Assembly (NCBI RefSeq): GCF_009830105.1
Contig: NZ_WURB01000034.1
Span: 1 to 40,677 of the forward strand
Length of the DNA stretch: 40,677 bases
From: Microvirga makkahensis
GTDB lineage: Bacteria > Pseudomonadota > Alphaproteobacteria > Rhizobiales > Beijerinckiaceae
Reading direction: 5' to 3'
The first letter of the stretch is position 1. Each line of letters opens with the position of its first letter. A program made the position numbers and the translations under genes. The notes beneath the pieces are model-generated. The model was not told the origin of the DNA. It saw only the letters and a list, made by a program, of their open reading frames with translations, and made no database searches. Positions 31,677 to 40,058 of this stretch are shown here, piece after piece.

Positions 31677-32291
31677 ATGTCCGGTGCGGCTGCGATGGTT
31701 CGCGTTGCCGACTGGAGCGGCGTGAGGCCCGCCGTCTACGCCGTTCTGGCTCTCGCGCTCGTCGCGGTCACCGCCGTGACCCTGCTCGCCATGGGCCGCA
31801 CGCCGATCTGCACATGCGGGATGGTGGAGCTGTGGCATGGCATGGTGCGCGATCCCGGCAACTCGCAGCACCTGACGGATTGGTACACCTCGTCGCATGT
31901 GATCCACGGCTTCCTGTTCTACTTAGGCACGTGGATCGTCGGTTCCTTGCGCGGAACGCCGCTTCCGTTCGGAGCGGCGCTGCTGCTCGCCATCGGCATG
32001 GAGGCTGCGTGGGAAATTCTCGAGAACACCGATATGGTGATCGAGCGCTACCGTGCGACGAATATCGCCCTCGACTATTACGGTGACAGCGTCATCAACT
32101 CGGTGTCGGATGTGCTTTTCATGATCCTGGGCTTCTTCCTGGCCCGATCCTTCCCGGTCTGGCTGACGGTTATGGCGGCCGTGCTGATGGAGGTGTTCGT
32201 GGGGTACTGGATCCATGACAATCTCGCCCTCAATATCATCATGCTGATCTACCCAGTCGAGGCCATCGACCAGTGGCAATCGGCGATCTGA
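31677..32291 (+). CDS. UPF0314 (DUF2585) integral membrane protein
   Basis: Inner-membrane protein of 204 residues with hydrophobic segments near residues 19-38, 76-92, 101-116 and 141-182. Conserved blocks of the family are CTCGMVELWHG (with the CxC pair), DWYTSSHVIHGFLFYLG, EAAWEILENTDMVIERYR and YYGDSVINSVSDV. Function is unknown. It starts 1 bp after the glcE stop and ends 9 bp before glcF, so it belongs to the glycolate oxidase operon. I chose the ATG at 31677; 31662 (overlapping glcE) and 31695 are alternatives and none has a strong ribosome binding site. Anchoring the soluble Glc subunits is possible but speculative. Confidence 0.87.
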   Translation: MSGAAAMVRVADWSGVRPAVYAVLALALVAVTAVTLLAMGRTPICTCGMVELWHGMVRDPGNSQHLTDWYTSSHVIHGFLFYLGTWIVGSLRGTPLPFGAALLLAIGMEAAWEILENTDMVIERYRATNIALDYYGDSVINSVSDVLFMILGFFLARSFPVWLTVMAAVLMEVFVGYWIHDNLALNIIMLIYPVEAIDQWQSAI

Positions 32292-32300
32292 GACAAAGCG

Positions 32301-33656
32301 ATGCAAACCAATTTTACGCCCGAGCAGCTCCAGGATTCCGCGATGGCCTCTTCGGAGAAGATCCTCCGGACCTGCGTTCATTGCGGCTTCTGCACGGCGA
32401 CCTGTCCGACCTACCTGCTTCTCGGCGACGAGCTCGATTCTCCGCGCGGGCGCATCTATCTCATCAAGGACATGCTGGAGAGCGGCAAGCCCGCCTCCCC
32501 GGAGGTGGTGAAGCATATCGACCGCTGCCTGTCGTGCCTGTCCTGCATGACCACATGTCCGTCGGGCGTGCACTACATGCATCTCGTCGATCATGCCCGC
32601 GCCTATATCGAGGCGACCTATACGAGGCCCGGACATGACCGGTTCCTGCGCGGGCTGCTCGCGCGCATCCTGCCTTATCCGAACCGGTTCCGCCTCGCCA
32701 TCGGTGCGGCCCTGCTCGCGAAACCCTTCAAGGGGCTGATCGGTGCGCTGCCTCTCCTGGGCAAACGGCTGCAGGCGATGATCGAACTCGCCCCCGCCGG
32801 GATGCCGGCCCGCTCGCCCTTAAGCCAGCCGGGCACGTTCAAGCCGGAAGGCGAGCGCCGCGGCCGGGTGGCCATCCTCTCCGGCTGCGCCCAGCCGGTT
32901 CTCAAGCCCGGGTTCAACGAGGCCGCCATCCGCCTGCTCACCCGGCATGGCGTCGAGGTCGTCCAGCCGAAGGGGGAGGGCTGCTGCGGTGCGCTCGTCC
33001 ATCACATGGGACGCGAGGAGCAGGGGCACGAATTCGCCAGGCGCAACATCGACGCCTGGATCGCCGAGATGGACGGAGAGGGCCTGGATGCCATCATCAT
33101 CACCGCCTCCGGCTGCGGCACCACGATCAAGGATTACGGCTTCATGTTCCGGGACGATCCGGCCTATGCCGAGAAGGCGGCCCGGGTCTCGGCCATCGCC
33201 AAGGACATCACCGAATACGCCATGTCCCTCGACCTCGCGGAGCCGGTGCGGGAGACCGACCTCGTCGTCGCCTATCACTCCGCCTGTTCCATGCAGCACG
33301 GCCAGGCCATCCGCACCGAGCCCAAGACCCTGCTGAAGAAAGCGGGCTTCACGGTGAAGGACGTTCCGGAAGGTCACATCTGCTGCGGCTCGGCGGGCAC
33401 CTACAACCTGCTCCAGCCCGAGATCGCGACACAGCTGAGAGCCCGGAAGGTGGCCAATATCGAGCGCACGAAGCCCGACCTGATCGCGACCGGCAACATC
33501 GGCTGCATGACCCAGATCGGCAAGGGAACGGAAATCCCGATCGTCCACACGGTCGAACTTCTGGATTGGGCGACCGGCGGGCCAATGCCGGAAGCCCTTG
33601 AAAAGGCAGGGTTCCAGGAGCGCCTGTCGCAGCCCGCACCCATCGCGGCCGAGTGA
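32301..33656 (+). CDS. glcF: glycolate oxidase iron-sulfur subunit GlcF
   Basis: Protein of 451 residues with two [4Fe-4S] motifs, CVHCGFCTATCP (C25, C28, C31, C35) and CLSCLSCMTTCP (C76, C79, C82, C86), followed by two CCG domains (GEGCCGALVHHMG and HICCGSAGTYN). It passes electrons from GlcD/GlcE to the quinone pool. The length is slightly above the 405-440 typical of the family. It is the last gene of the glc operon. No malate synthase glcB or regulator glcC is near, and no ribosome binding site stands out in the 9-bp gap before it. Confidence 0.95.
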   Translation: MQTNFTPEQLQDSAMASSEKILRTCVHCGFCTATCPTYLLLGDELDSPRGRIYLIKDMLESGKPASPEVVKHIDRCLSCLSCMTTCPSGVHYMHLVDHARAYIEATYTRPGHDRFLRGLLARILPYPNRFRLAIGAALLAKPFKGLIGALPLLGKRLQAMIELAPAGMPARSPLSQPGTFKPEGERRGRVAILSGCAQPVLKPGFNEAAIRLLTRHGVEVVQPKGEGCCGALVHHMGREEQGHEFARRNIDAWIAEMDGEGLDAIIITASGCGTTIKDYGFMFRDDPAYAEKAARVSAIAKDITEYAMSLDLAEPVRETDLVVAYHSACSMQHGQAIRTEPKTLLKKAGFTVKDVPEGHICCGSAGTYNLLQPEIATQLRARKVANIERTKPDLIATGNIGCMTQIGKGTEIPIVHTVELLDWATGGPMPEALEKAGFQERLSQPAPIAAE

Positions 33657-33755
33657 GGACGCCACTGCGATAGAAATGAAATTTCGTTTCCAATCGAGGT
33701 GACTCTGGGTTAAAAGGTGCCGAAGTGTGACAAGCAGGCGTGAAGGGGCGGCACC

Positions 33756-35267
33756 ATGTCTTCGGGTTGGACGTCTTTCAGGAACCGTTTTGGCAGCAGA
33801 AAGCCGCACGACGACGGGATGAGCGCTCTGCCTAGCCAGGGTGACGGTGCGGGATCGATGACCTCGGCTGCCGTGCCGCAGGAGAGGCCCGAGCCCGTCA
33901 ACGTCCGCCCCAACGGGTTTCTCGATTCCGTGGGGCAGAAGAACGAGCTGATCCGCGTCCGCTTCGCCAACATGATCGACCGGCTGGAGGAGATCCGCAG
34001 CCTCAAGGAGGATTTCGCCCTTCTGAGCGAGCCGGTGAACGATCTCATCCGCAGCTATCCCCAGCTGCAGTCGCGCCTTCTTGAGACGGAGGCCGTGCTC
34101 AGGCAGGAGACCGAGACCACCGCCTCGCTCCGCCGTGAACTGCACGATCTGAGCACGGCCCATGCCCGCATCACGGACGATCTGGCCGCGACGGTCTCCC
34201 AGCTGCGCAAGGCCGAGTCGAAGACCCGCGAGCAGGAATCCCACATCGAGGATCTGCGCCTGAGCGTGAAGGACAAGGAGGCGATGGTCGGCGACCTCGA
34301 GAACCAGCTCGCCATCGAGACGGAGCGCGCCCGCAACATCACGGAGGAGAACCAAGCCCTGCGCCTGGAAGCGCAGGAGGCCGACCAGACCGTCGCCCGC
34401 GCCGAGCGCGAACTCATCGAGACCCGCGAGCGCAACGGCCTTCTCGACCACGAGGTGAAGCGCCTGCAGAAGGTGGCGGAGGAGCAGAACTACCGCCTCT
34501 CCAGCCTTACGAACCGCTATGGCGAGCTGGAAACGCAGCTCGAGGCTACCCGCCAGCGCGCCTCGGAACTGGAGACCAGGCTCATGGCCGAGCAGGTGCT
34601 GCGCCAGCGCCTCGAGACGCAGCTGGATTCGGAGCGCTCCTCGCATCAGACCGACTTGTCGGCGCTCGACATGAAGATCGAGGGTCTCAACTCGCGCCTC
34701 GCCGCCACCGACAAGATCCTGGCCCATACCCGCGACCAGCTGCGCGACAAGAACGAGGCGCTTCGCGGCGTCGAGCGGAGCCTCAAGGAGACCACCATCG
34801 AGAAGAACACCCTCGACCGCCGTCTGGAGGCGACCCAGCAGGAGGTCGAACGTCAGGTGGCCATGGTCAACGAGCTTCAGCGCTCACGCATCGAGCTGCA
34901 GGAGCGTGTCGAGATGCTCAACAAGGCTATTGCCGCCAAGGACTTCCAGGTCGAGAGTTCCGACAACAAGCTGGCGAGCCTCACCGAGCGCATCGATCAG
35001 CTCACCAAGCGCTTTGAGCAGGAGCGCGGCACGCTGGAGGCTGCCAATCGCCGCCTCACGGAAGAGCTGCAGAACGAGAAGGCCGAGCGCTCGCTCGTGC
35101 AGGGAGCGCTCGAAATTGCCCGTGAGAGCCGCATCAAGATCCAGAAGAAGTACATCGCGCTTCGGAAAAAAACCCGTCTCGACTCGCAGGAGGACGACTC
35201 CGGCCATCTCGACGAGGAGGAGGTCGAGACGAATGTCCATCCCCTGAAATCGGCGGACGGCGAATAG
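33756..35267 (+). CDS. crescentin-like coiled-coil protein
   Basis: Protein of 503 residues. A short polar head (1-55) is followed by an almost unbroken coiled coil from about 60 to 475, rich in Glu, Arg, Leu and Gln with heptad spacing, and ends in a basic RIKIQKKYIALRKKTR patch and an acidic tail. No enzymatic motif, signal peptide or membrane segment is seen. Head and rod resemble bactofilin-unrelated intermediate-filament-like proteins such as crescentin, in particular NELIRVRFANMIDRLEEIRSLKEDFALL, but low-complexity coiled coils give unreliable similarity. It could be a cell-shape or polar scaffold protein. It stands alone and has a terminator 12 bp downstream. Confidence 0.8.
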   Translation: MSSGWTSFRNRFGSRKPHDDGMSALPSQGDGAGSMTSAAVPQERPEPVNVRPNGFLDSVGQKNELIRVRFANMIDRLEEIRSLKEDFALLSEPVNDLIRSYPQLQSRLLETEAVLRQETETTASLRRELHDLSTAHARITDDLAATVSQLRKAESKTREQESHIEDLRLSVKDKEAMVGDLENQLAIETERARNITEENQALRLEAQEADQTVARAERELIETRERNGLLDHEVKRLQKVAEEQNYRLSSLTNRYGELETQLEATRQRASELETRLMAEQVLRQRLETQLDSERSSHQTDLSALDMKIEGLNSRLAATDKILAHTRDQLRDKNEALRGVERSLKETTIEKNTLDRRLEATQQEVERQVAMVNELQRSRIELQERVEMLNKAIAAKDFQVESSDNKLASLTERIDQLTKRFEQERGTLEAANRRLTEELQNEKAERSLVQGALEIARESRIKIQKKYIALRKKTRLDSQEDDSGHLDEEEVETNVHPLKSADGE

Positions 35268-35278
35268 GCGGCGTGAAG

Positions 35279-35302
35279 AAGCCCCCGCCGGTGCGGGGCT
35301 TT
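35279..35302 (+). terminator. intrinsic terminator after the coiled-coil gene
   Basis: Stem AAGCCCCCGC / GCGGGGCTT with one extra C and a 4-nt loop, followed by a short T-run. It lies 12 bp past the stop. Confidence 0.55.
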
Positions 35303-35434
35303 CCGGTCCCGCCAGCGATAAGCCCTTGTGCGGGCGCTTGCGCGATTTGAAATTCCTCTTGTCTCGCCTCATCTCCCTGAAGCTCGGCACCGCTGCCGAA
35401 GCGCAGGCATGACATGCGAGAAGGATTGAGAACG

Positions 35435-36286
35435 ATGGCCCAACACCCCGCAATCGCGCCGAACCGTGCCGCGGTGATCACCGGAGCGGCAAGCGGCATC
35501 GGCCTTGCCGCAGCCAAGCGGTTCGCGGAGCTCGGCATGAGGGTCTGCCTCGCCGATCTTCCCGGCGAGGCGCTCGATCGTGCCGCCGGGGAGGTGTCCG
35601 GGATCGGCGGCTCGCGGAACGTCCTCGCCGTTCCCACCGATGTCGGCCGCCGTCAGGACATGGAGAGGCTGAGGGACGAGGTCACGGCAGCCTTCGGCGA
35701 AGTGGCCGTGCTGATGAACAATGCGGGCACGGAAGGCGGAGGGCAGCTCCTCGGGGACCCTCAGCGCTGGCAGGCGATTCTCCAGACCAATCTCTGGGGC
35801 GTCATTCACGGAGTGCAGGTGTTCGCTCCCGCCATGGCCGAGCAGGGCACGCCCTGCGCCATCATCAATACGGGTTCGAAACAGGGCATCACCACCCCGC
35901 CGGGAGATACGGCCTACAATGTCTCCAAGGCCGGCGTGAAGGTGGTGACGGAGGCGCTGGCCCATGAGCTGCGCAGCAAGCCGGACTGCAAGGTGACGGC
36001 GCACCTCCTCATCCCGGGCTTCGTCTTCACCGGCTTCACGCGGGCAAGGGGCGTCATGGAGAAGCCGGTCGGTGCCTGGAGCCCGGAACAGGTGATCGAC
36101 TTCCTGTTGCCGGCCCTTGAACGGGGTGATTTCTACGTGCTTTGCCCGGACAACGAGACGACGCGCCCGATGGACGAAAAGCGCATCCGGTGGGCCGCCG
36201 AGGACATCATCGAGAACCGTCCCGCCCTGTCCCGGTGGCATCCCGATTTCAAGGATGCGTTCGCAAGGGTGATGGAGGAGAAATGA
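35435..36286 (+). CDS. short-chain dehydrogenase/reductase
   Basis: NAD(P)-dependent oxidoreductase of the classical SDR family, 283 residues. Cofactor motif TGAASGIG (16-23), structural NNAG (95-98), and catalytic Ser148 (NTGSKQG), Tyr161 and Lys165 (YNVSK) are present. Asp41 after the second beta strand (CLADLPG) favours NAD over NADP. The substrate is unknown. The ATG at 35435 follows AAGGA by ten bases; an ATG at 35414 lacks a ribosome binding site. Its stop overlaps the downstream Nudix gene in ATGA, so the two are co-translated. Confidence 0.88.
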   Translation: MAQHPAIAPNRAAVITGAASGIGLAAAKRFAELGMRVCLADLPGEALDRAAGEVSGIGGSRNVLAVPTDVGRRQDMERLRDEVTAAFGEVAVLMNNAGTEGGGQLLGDPQRWQAILQTNLWGVIHGVQVFAPAMAEQGTPCAIINTGSKQGITTPPGDTAYNVSKAGVKVVTEALAHELRSKPDCKVTAHLLIPGFVFTGFTRARGVMEKPVGAWSPEQVIDFLLPALERGDFYVLCPDNETTRPMDEKRIRWAAEDIIENRPALSRWHPDFKDAFARVMEEK

Positions 36287-36867
36287 GCGGCGCGTTCGAT
36301 CCTTCGGCCTTCCGCGCCCGGATATGCTCGCTCCTCGACCGGCATGACCGCGCCTTCGGCGGCGCTGGAGAACGGCATGTCGTTCTCCGCCGGCAGATCC
36401 AGAACGGCGATGCCATTCACAGCCGTTCCACGTTCCCCGGCCATGTCACCACATCGGCTTTCATCCTCGATCCGGCAGGCCAGCGCGTCGTACTGATCCA
36501 TCACCGCTCCCTGGCCCGGTGGCTGCAGCCGGGCGGGCATTACGAGGCGCCCGAAAGTCTGGAGGACGCCGCCCTGCGGGAAGCCTTCGAGGAGACGGGG
36601 GTGCGGGGGCTGATGCTCGATCCCTGGCACGACCAAGCCGGCCTGCCGATCGACGTCGACAGTCATCTCATTCCCGCTCGTCCCCAAAAAGGAGAGCCGG
36701 AGCACTGGCATCACGACATTCGCTACGTCCTGCGGGCGGAGGAGGGCGGCCTTGATCCTGATCCGTCCGAGGTGCACGGCGCGGAATGGCGTGCCGTGGC
36801 GGAGCTGGACGCGATCGCGCCCGAGGCCCTGCGGAATATGCGCAAGCTCGGCCTTGTCCGCCCCTGA
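36283..36867 (+). CDS. Nudix hydrolase, coupled to the SDR gene
   Basis: Cytoplasmic hydrolase of 194 residues. The Nudix box is complete at about 85-107: G85-HYEAP-E91, then R99-E100-AFEE-TG-V. An N-terminal extension of about 50 residues precedes the fold, and GHVTTSAFILDP leads into it. The HYEAPESLEDAALREAFEE and HHDIRYVL blocks are like those of diverse YfcD/GDP-mannose-type Nudix proteins; the substrate cannot be named. It overlaps the SDR stop by 4 nt, suggesting a joint function, for example clean-up of a damaged nucleotide or cofactor, but this is guesswork. Confidence 0.87.
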   Translation: MSGAFDPSAFRARICSLLDRHDRAFGGAGERHVVLRRQIQNGDAIHSRSTFPGHVTTSAFILDPAGQRVVLIHHRSLARWLQPGGHYEAPESLEDAALREAFEETGVRGLMLDPWHDQAGLPIDVDSHLIPARPQKGEPEHWHHDIRYVLRAEEGGLDPDPSEVHGAEWRAVAELDAIAPEALRNMRKLGLVRP

Positions 36868-36927
36868 GAAAACCCGTGGGAGCGCTTACATGAGGATTTC
36901 ATGGTCCATGCGCGAAGGAGATCTGCC

Positions 36928-37617
36928 ATGAACGATCAGGAACGTGAGGTCATTGCCGACATTTTCAGGCGGCTCGAACAGGTGGCGAACCAGCCGCGCG
37001 ATCCGGAGGCCGAGCGCTTCATCGCCGAAAAGCTGCGCCAGCAGCCTTATGCGCCCTATGCCATGGCGCAGGCCATCTTCGTTCAGGAGCAGGCTCTCGC
37101 GAGGCTTCAGGCCGAGAACGAGCAATTGCGCGCCGAACTCGATCACGTCAGCCGCCAGCCGCAGCAGGGCGGCTTCCTGTCCAGCATCTTCGGCGGAGGC
37201 GCCCGCCCGCCGGGGCCGAGCTACAATACGCCTCCCGCGCGCCGCGCCTCTCCCTGGGGAGCGCCGCAGCCGACGCATCAGCAGGCTCATGGCGCGCCGT
37301 CTCAGGCGCAGGGGCCCTGGGGTGGCGGCATGATGCAATCGCGCGGCGGATTTCTGCAGACGGCGCTCTCGACCGCGGCGGGCGTTGCCGGCGGCATGAT
37401 GATCGCCAACGCTCTGTCGCATGCCTTTGGCGATGATGGGCCCGGCGACGGGAATCCGGCTGCCGACCCGTCGGCTATCGCCGATCTCGGCAACGACCAG
37501 GACGGAAACACGGATTTGGCCGGCGTCACGGATTCGCTTCACGAGAACCCGGATCAGAACCGCGACGACTTCTCCGATTTCGGCGGTGATGCCGGAGACG
37601 ATGGCGACTGGGTCTGA
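36928..37617 (+). CDS. DUF2076 family protein
   Basis: Protein of 229 residues matching DUF2076: MNDQEREVIADIFRRLEQ at the N-terminus, a helical segment with AQAIFVQEQALARLQAENEQ, then a Gly/Pro-rich linker, GGFLQTALSTAAGVAGGMMI (hydrophobic, about 148-170), and an Asp-rich C-terminus ending in GDDGDW. The family is annotated as periplasmic or membrane-linked of unknown function; no signal peptide is visible here. GAAGGAG lies 8 bp before the ATG at 36928; an ATG at 36901 is in frame but lacks one. No operon partner is obvious. Confidence 0.85.
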   Translation: MNDQEREVIADIFRRLEQVANQPRDPEAERFIAEKLRQQPYAPYAMAQAIFVQEQALARLQAENEQLRAELDHVSRQPQQGGFLSSIFGGGARPPGPSYNTPPARRASPWGAPQPTHQQAHGAPSQAQGPWGGGMMQSRGGFLQTALSTAAGVAGGMMIANALSHAFGDDGPGDGNPAADPSAIADLGNDQDGNTDLAGVTDSLHENPDQNRDDFSDFGGDAGDDGDWV

Positions 37618-37674
37618 GCGCGTCGCCTCACATGCTTCGCGTGTCTTTGTGGCGATGGCCCGTTGAGAACGTAG

Positions 37675-37697
37675 ATGGCCGGGACAAGCCCGGCCAT
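37675..37697. repeat. dispersed palindromic element, copy 3
   Basis: Perfect 9-bp arms ATGGCCGGG / CCCGGCCAT with loop ACAAG, flanked by TAG on one side and GACG on the other. It is the same loop sequence, read from the other strand, as the element at 2004-2038, and the arm ends (CAT-GACG) also match. It lies between DUF2076 and the convergent L,D-transpeptidase gene. Confidence 0.75.
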
Positions 37698-37719
37698 GAC
37701 GATCGCTGAGAGGATGCGC

Positions 37720-38466
37720 TTAGATCACGATGACGCGCGTTCCGACCTTCACGCGATTGTAGAGATCGACCACGTCCTCGTTCAGCATGCGGATGCAGCC
37801 GGAGGAAACGGCCTGGCCGATAGTGTGCGGCTCGTTCGTGCCGTGAATGCGGTAGAGCGACGATCCGAGATAAAGCGCGCGCGCTCCGAGCGGATTGTCC
37901 GGGCCGCCTTTCATGTAGCGCGGCAGGTCGGGACGTCGCTTGAGCATCTCCGCCGGCGGACGCCAATCGGGCCACTCGCGCTTCATCGAGACCGTCTTGC
38001 GGCCAGACCATTCGAAGCCGGGGCGGCCGACGCCGATGCCATAGCGGATTGCCCGCCCGCCCGGCTGGACCAGATAGAGGAACTTGTCGTTCGTATCGAC
38101 GACGATTGTGCCCGGCTTCTCGTTGCCGCGATAGGACACGATCTGCCGCCGGAACTGCGGAGCGATGGCGTAATCGATGCTGTTGTCGTATCCGGGTTCC
38201 TCATAGGTCTGCGGCAGGGTCGCCACCTGGGTGCCGGGACGGACGTAGCCACGCGCGGAAGGATAGGATTGACGCGTCGCCGGACGCGTCACGAACGGGT
38301 AATCCTCACGATAGCCGTCCTGTGTACGAGCGTATGGATAGTTGTATTCAGGCGCGATGTATGTATTGCCATAGTAAGAGCCGCCTCCATAGATGGGCTG
38401 AGCCGATCCGGCAGATGGCATAAGGGCGAAGAGAAGCATCGCGGAGCAAGGAATCCAAGCGCGCAT
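37720..38466 (-). CDS. L,D-transpeptidase (YkuD family), secreted
   Basis: Periplasmic enzyme of 248 residues that should make 3-3 peptidoglycan crosslinks or attach proteins to peptidoglycan. A signal peptide (MRAWIPCSAMLLFALMPSAG, then SAQ) precedes a Tyr/Pro-rich region (25-100) and the YkuD domain (about 117-248). Catalytic Cys224 lies in AVSSGCIRM; the family motif is usually S/T-H-G-C-R or S-H-G-C-I-R, here SSGCIR, a variant common in Hyphomicrobiales as I recall. His208 (RIHGT) is conserved. One GGGA stands before the ATG. It is a single-gene unit convergent with DUF2076. Confidence 0.9.
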   Translation of the reverse strand: MRAWIPCSAMLLFALMPSAGSAQPIYGGGSYYGNTYIAPEYNYPYARTQDGYREDYPFVTRPATRQSYPSARGYVRPGTQVATLPQTYEEPGYDNSIDYAIAPQFRRQIVSYRGNEKPGTIVVDTNDKFLYLVQPGGRAIRYGIGVGRPGFEWSGRKTVSMKREWPDWRPPAEMLKRRPDLPRYMKGGPDNPLGARALYLGSSLYRIHGTNEPHTIGQAVSSGCIRMLNEDVVDLYNRVKVGTRVIVI

Positions 38467-38679
38467 TGAAGTATCCCGTCTTTCGTTGTTGTGATCAATA
38501 AACGGAAAGCGCGGCTTTTGTTTCCATCGAGCTGTTTCGACTTGTGCGCCGGCATCCGCTCGGCTTTCCTGTCGACAGCAGGAAACGGAGGATGAAGCGG
38601 CAAGTAAATTGCTGTAAGAGCTTCATTCTTCTGCGTAGGCCTCATCCTGGAGGCCTTGCGCTCACATCGTCGTGATTTC

Positions 38680-39525
38680 ATGCAATACGCTCCGGCCCTG
38701 CGGGCTGCCGCGGGTATCGCGGTTCTCTCCATCATGGACGCGGTCATCAAAGGGATGTCCGCGTACTATCCCACTTTCCAGGTTGCCTTCCTGCGCTTCG
38801 CCTGCGGGACCGTCATCGCCACGGGCGTAGTGGCGATCCTGCGCCCGGGATGGCCGAGCCGGGAGACGGTGCAGGCAAACCTGGTGCGTTCCGTCATCGC
38901 GGTGGTGACGGCCGTCAGCTTCTTCTATGCCCTGGGCCAGCTGCCCCTGGCCGAGACTCTCATCCTTTCGTTCCTTGCGCCCATGTTCATCGCGCTCTTC
39001 GGGATGCTCCTGCTGAAGGAGCGGGTCGATCCGAGGATCGTTGCGGCCATCGCCATCGGTTTCAGCGGCACTCTCGTCGTCGTCCTGGGGCAGACGGAGG
39101 AGGCCTCCGCAAGCCGCTCCTGGCTCGGAGTCGGCGCAGCCCTCCTGTCGGCCGTCACCTACGCCTTGAGCCTCGTGCTCCTGCGCCAGCGGGCTCTGCG
39201 GGACAAGTTCCTGCACATCGTCTACTTCCAGAATATCGGCCCCGCCGTCCTCGTCATGCCCTTCGGCCTGTGGGCTTGGCAGCCCTTGAACCTCATGCAC
39301 CTGGCCTGGTTCATGCTGATGGGCGTTCTCGGGGTCATCGGCCATGTCCTCATGGCGACGGCTTATGCCAAAGCGGAAGCGGCCCGGCTCGCCCCTCTGG
39401 AATACACCGCCCTCATCTGGGCCGTTCTGATCGGCTATGGGGTTTTCGGCGAGATCCCCACCTGGGCCACATTAGGGGGAGGTCTCCTCATCGTCACCGC
39501 GGCATTGCTCACCAGCAGGCGCTAG
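38680..39525 (+). CDS. EamA family (DMT) transporter
   Basis: Inner-membrane protein of 281 residues with ten hydrophobic helices arranged as two EamA repeats (about 1-140 and 150-281). Family-like features are DAVIKGMSAYYPTFQVAFLRF in the first repeat and GHVLMATAYAKAEAARLAPLEY in the second. Such proteins export amino acids, nucleobases or drugs; substrate unknown. The start is uncertain: ATG 38680 has no clear ribosome binding site, whereas a TTG at 38656 follows GGAGG by 3 bp and would add 8 residues (LRSHRRDF). Nothing links it to groESL downstream. Confidence 0.85.
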   Translation: MQYAPALRAAAGIAVLSIMDAVIKGMSAYYPTFQVAFLRFACGTVIATGVVAILRPGWPSRETVQANLVRSVIAVVTAVSFFYALGQLPLAETLILSFLAPMFIALFGMLLLKERVDPRIVAAIAIGFSGTLVVVLGQTEEASASRSWLGVGAALLSAVTYALSLVLLRQRALRDKFLHIVYFQNIGPAVLVMPFGLWAWQPLNLMHLAWFMLMGVLGVIGHVLMATAYAKAEAARLAPLEYTALIWAVLIGYGVFGEIPTWATLGGGLLIVTAALLTSRR

Positions 39526-39595
39526 GACCGCCCGGCGCGGAGGGGTACAGCATCCGCGTCTCGGAATCGAGACAATGTTCCATAATGGCGGCGCC

Positions 39596-39624
39596 TTGAC
39601 TCCGCCTCGGCATCTCCTTATTTC
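39596..39624 (+). promoter_or_regulatory. sigma70-type promoter of groES
   Basis: TTGACT, a 17-bp spacer and TATTTC place the transcription start close to 39632, immediately upstream of the CIRCE operator. The -35 is 5 of 6 to consensus. Confidence 0.6.
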
Positions 39625-39634
39625 GCATCAACCG

Positions 39635-39661
39635 TTAGCACTCAATGACCGACAGTGCTAA
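39635..39661 (+). promoter_or_regulatory. CIRCE operator (HrcA site) of groESL
   Basis: TTAGCACTC-N9-CAGTGCTAA matches CIRCE (TTAGCACTC-N9-GAGTGCTAA) with one mismatch in the right arm. It lies at the transcript start of groESL, the classic position for repression by HrcA with heat-shock release. Confidence 0.93.
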
Positions 39662-39719
39662 CAGGGGAAGACCAGCGCGCGGCCATCGGGGCCGCGTTAA
39701 CAGTCAAAGGGGAAGTTCC

Positions 39720-40007
39720 ATGAAGTTCCGTCCGCTGCACGACCGCGTTGTCGTCCGCCGCATCGAGGCCGAAGAGAAGACGGCCGGCGGCATCATTATC
39801 CCGGACACGGCCAAGGAAAAGCCGCAGGAGGGCGAAGTCGTCGCCGTCGGCCCGGGCGCCCGCGATGAGAACGGCAAGGTCGCTGCTCTCGACGTGAAGG
39901 CCGGCGACCGCGTGCTGTTCGGCAAGTGGTCCGGCACCGAGGTGCGGATCGACGGTCAGGACCTCCTGATCATGAAGGAATCCGACATCATGGGCATCGT
40001 CGGCTAA
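39720..40007 (+). CDS. groES: co-chaperonin GroES (Cpn10)
   Basis: Cap of the GroEL folding chamber, 95 residues, normal length. MKFRPLHDRVVVRRIEAEEK at the start, the mobile loop EEKTAGGIIIPDTAKEKPQEG, and the C-terminal ILMKESDIMGIVG-like end are all typical. The start is ATG 39720 with AAAGGGGAAG ahead. It is the first gene of the CIRCE-controlled groESL operon, with a 5' leader of about 90 nt. groL starts 51 bp downstream. Confidence 0.98.
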   Translation: MKFRPLHDRVVVRRIEAEEKTAGGIIIPDTAKEKPQEGEVVAVGPGARDENGKVAALDVKAGDRVLFGKWSGTEVRIDGQDLLIMKESDIMGIVG

Positions 40008-40058
40008 CCGGCCGGACGACCCGATACCCGATTTCCAATTTAACTGGAGGCAAAGCCC

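Noticed and set aside
32820..34727. A 635-codon minus-strand open frame spanning glcF and the coiled-coil gene
   Set aside because: It bridges two unrelated plus-strand genes and their intergenic gap; no domain seen.
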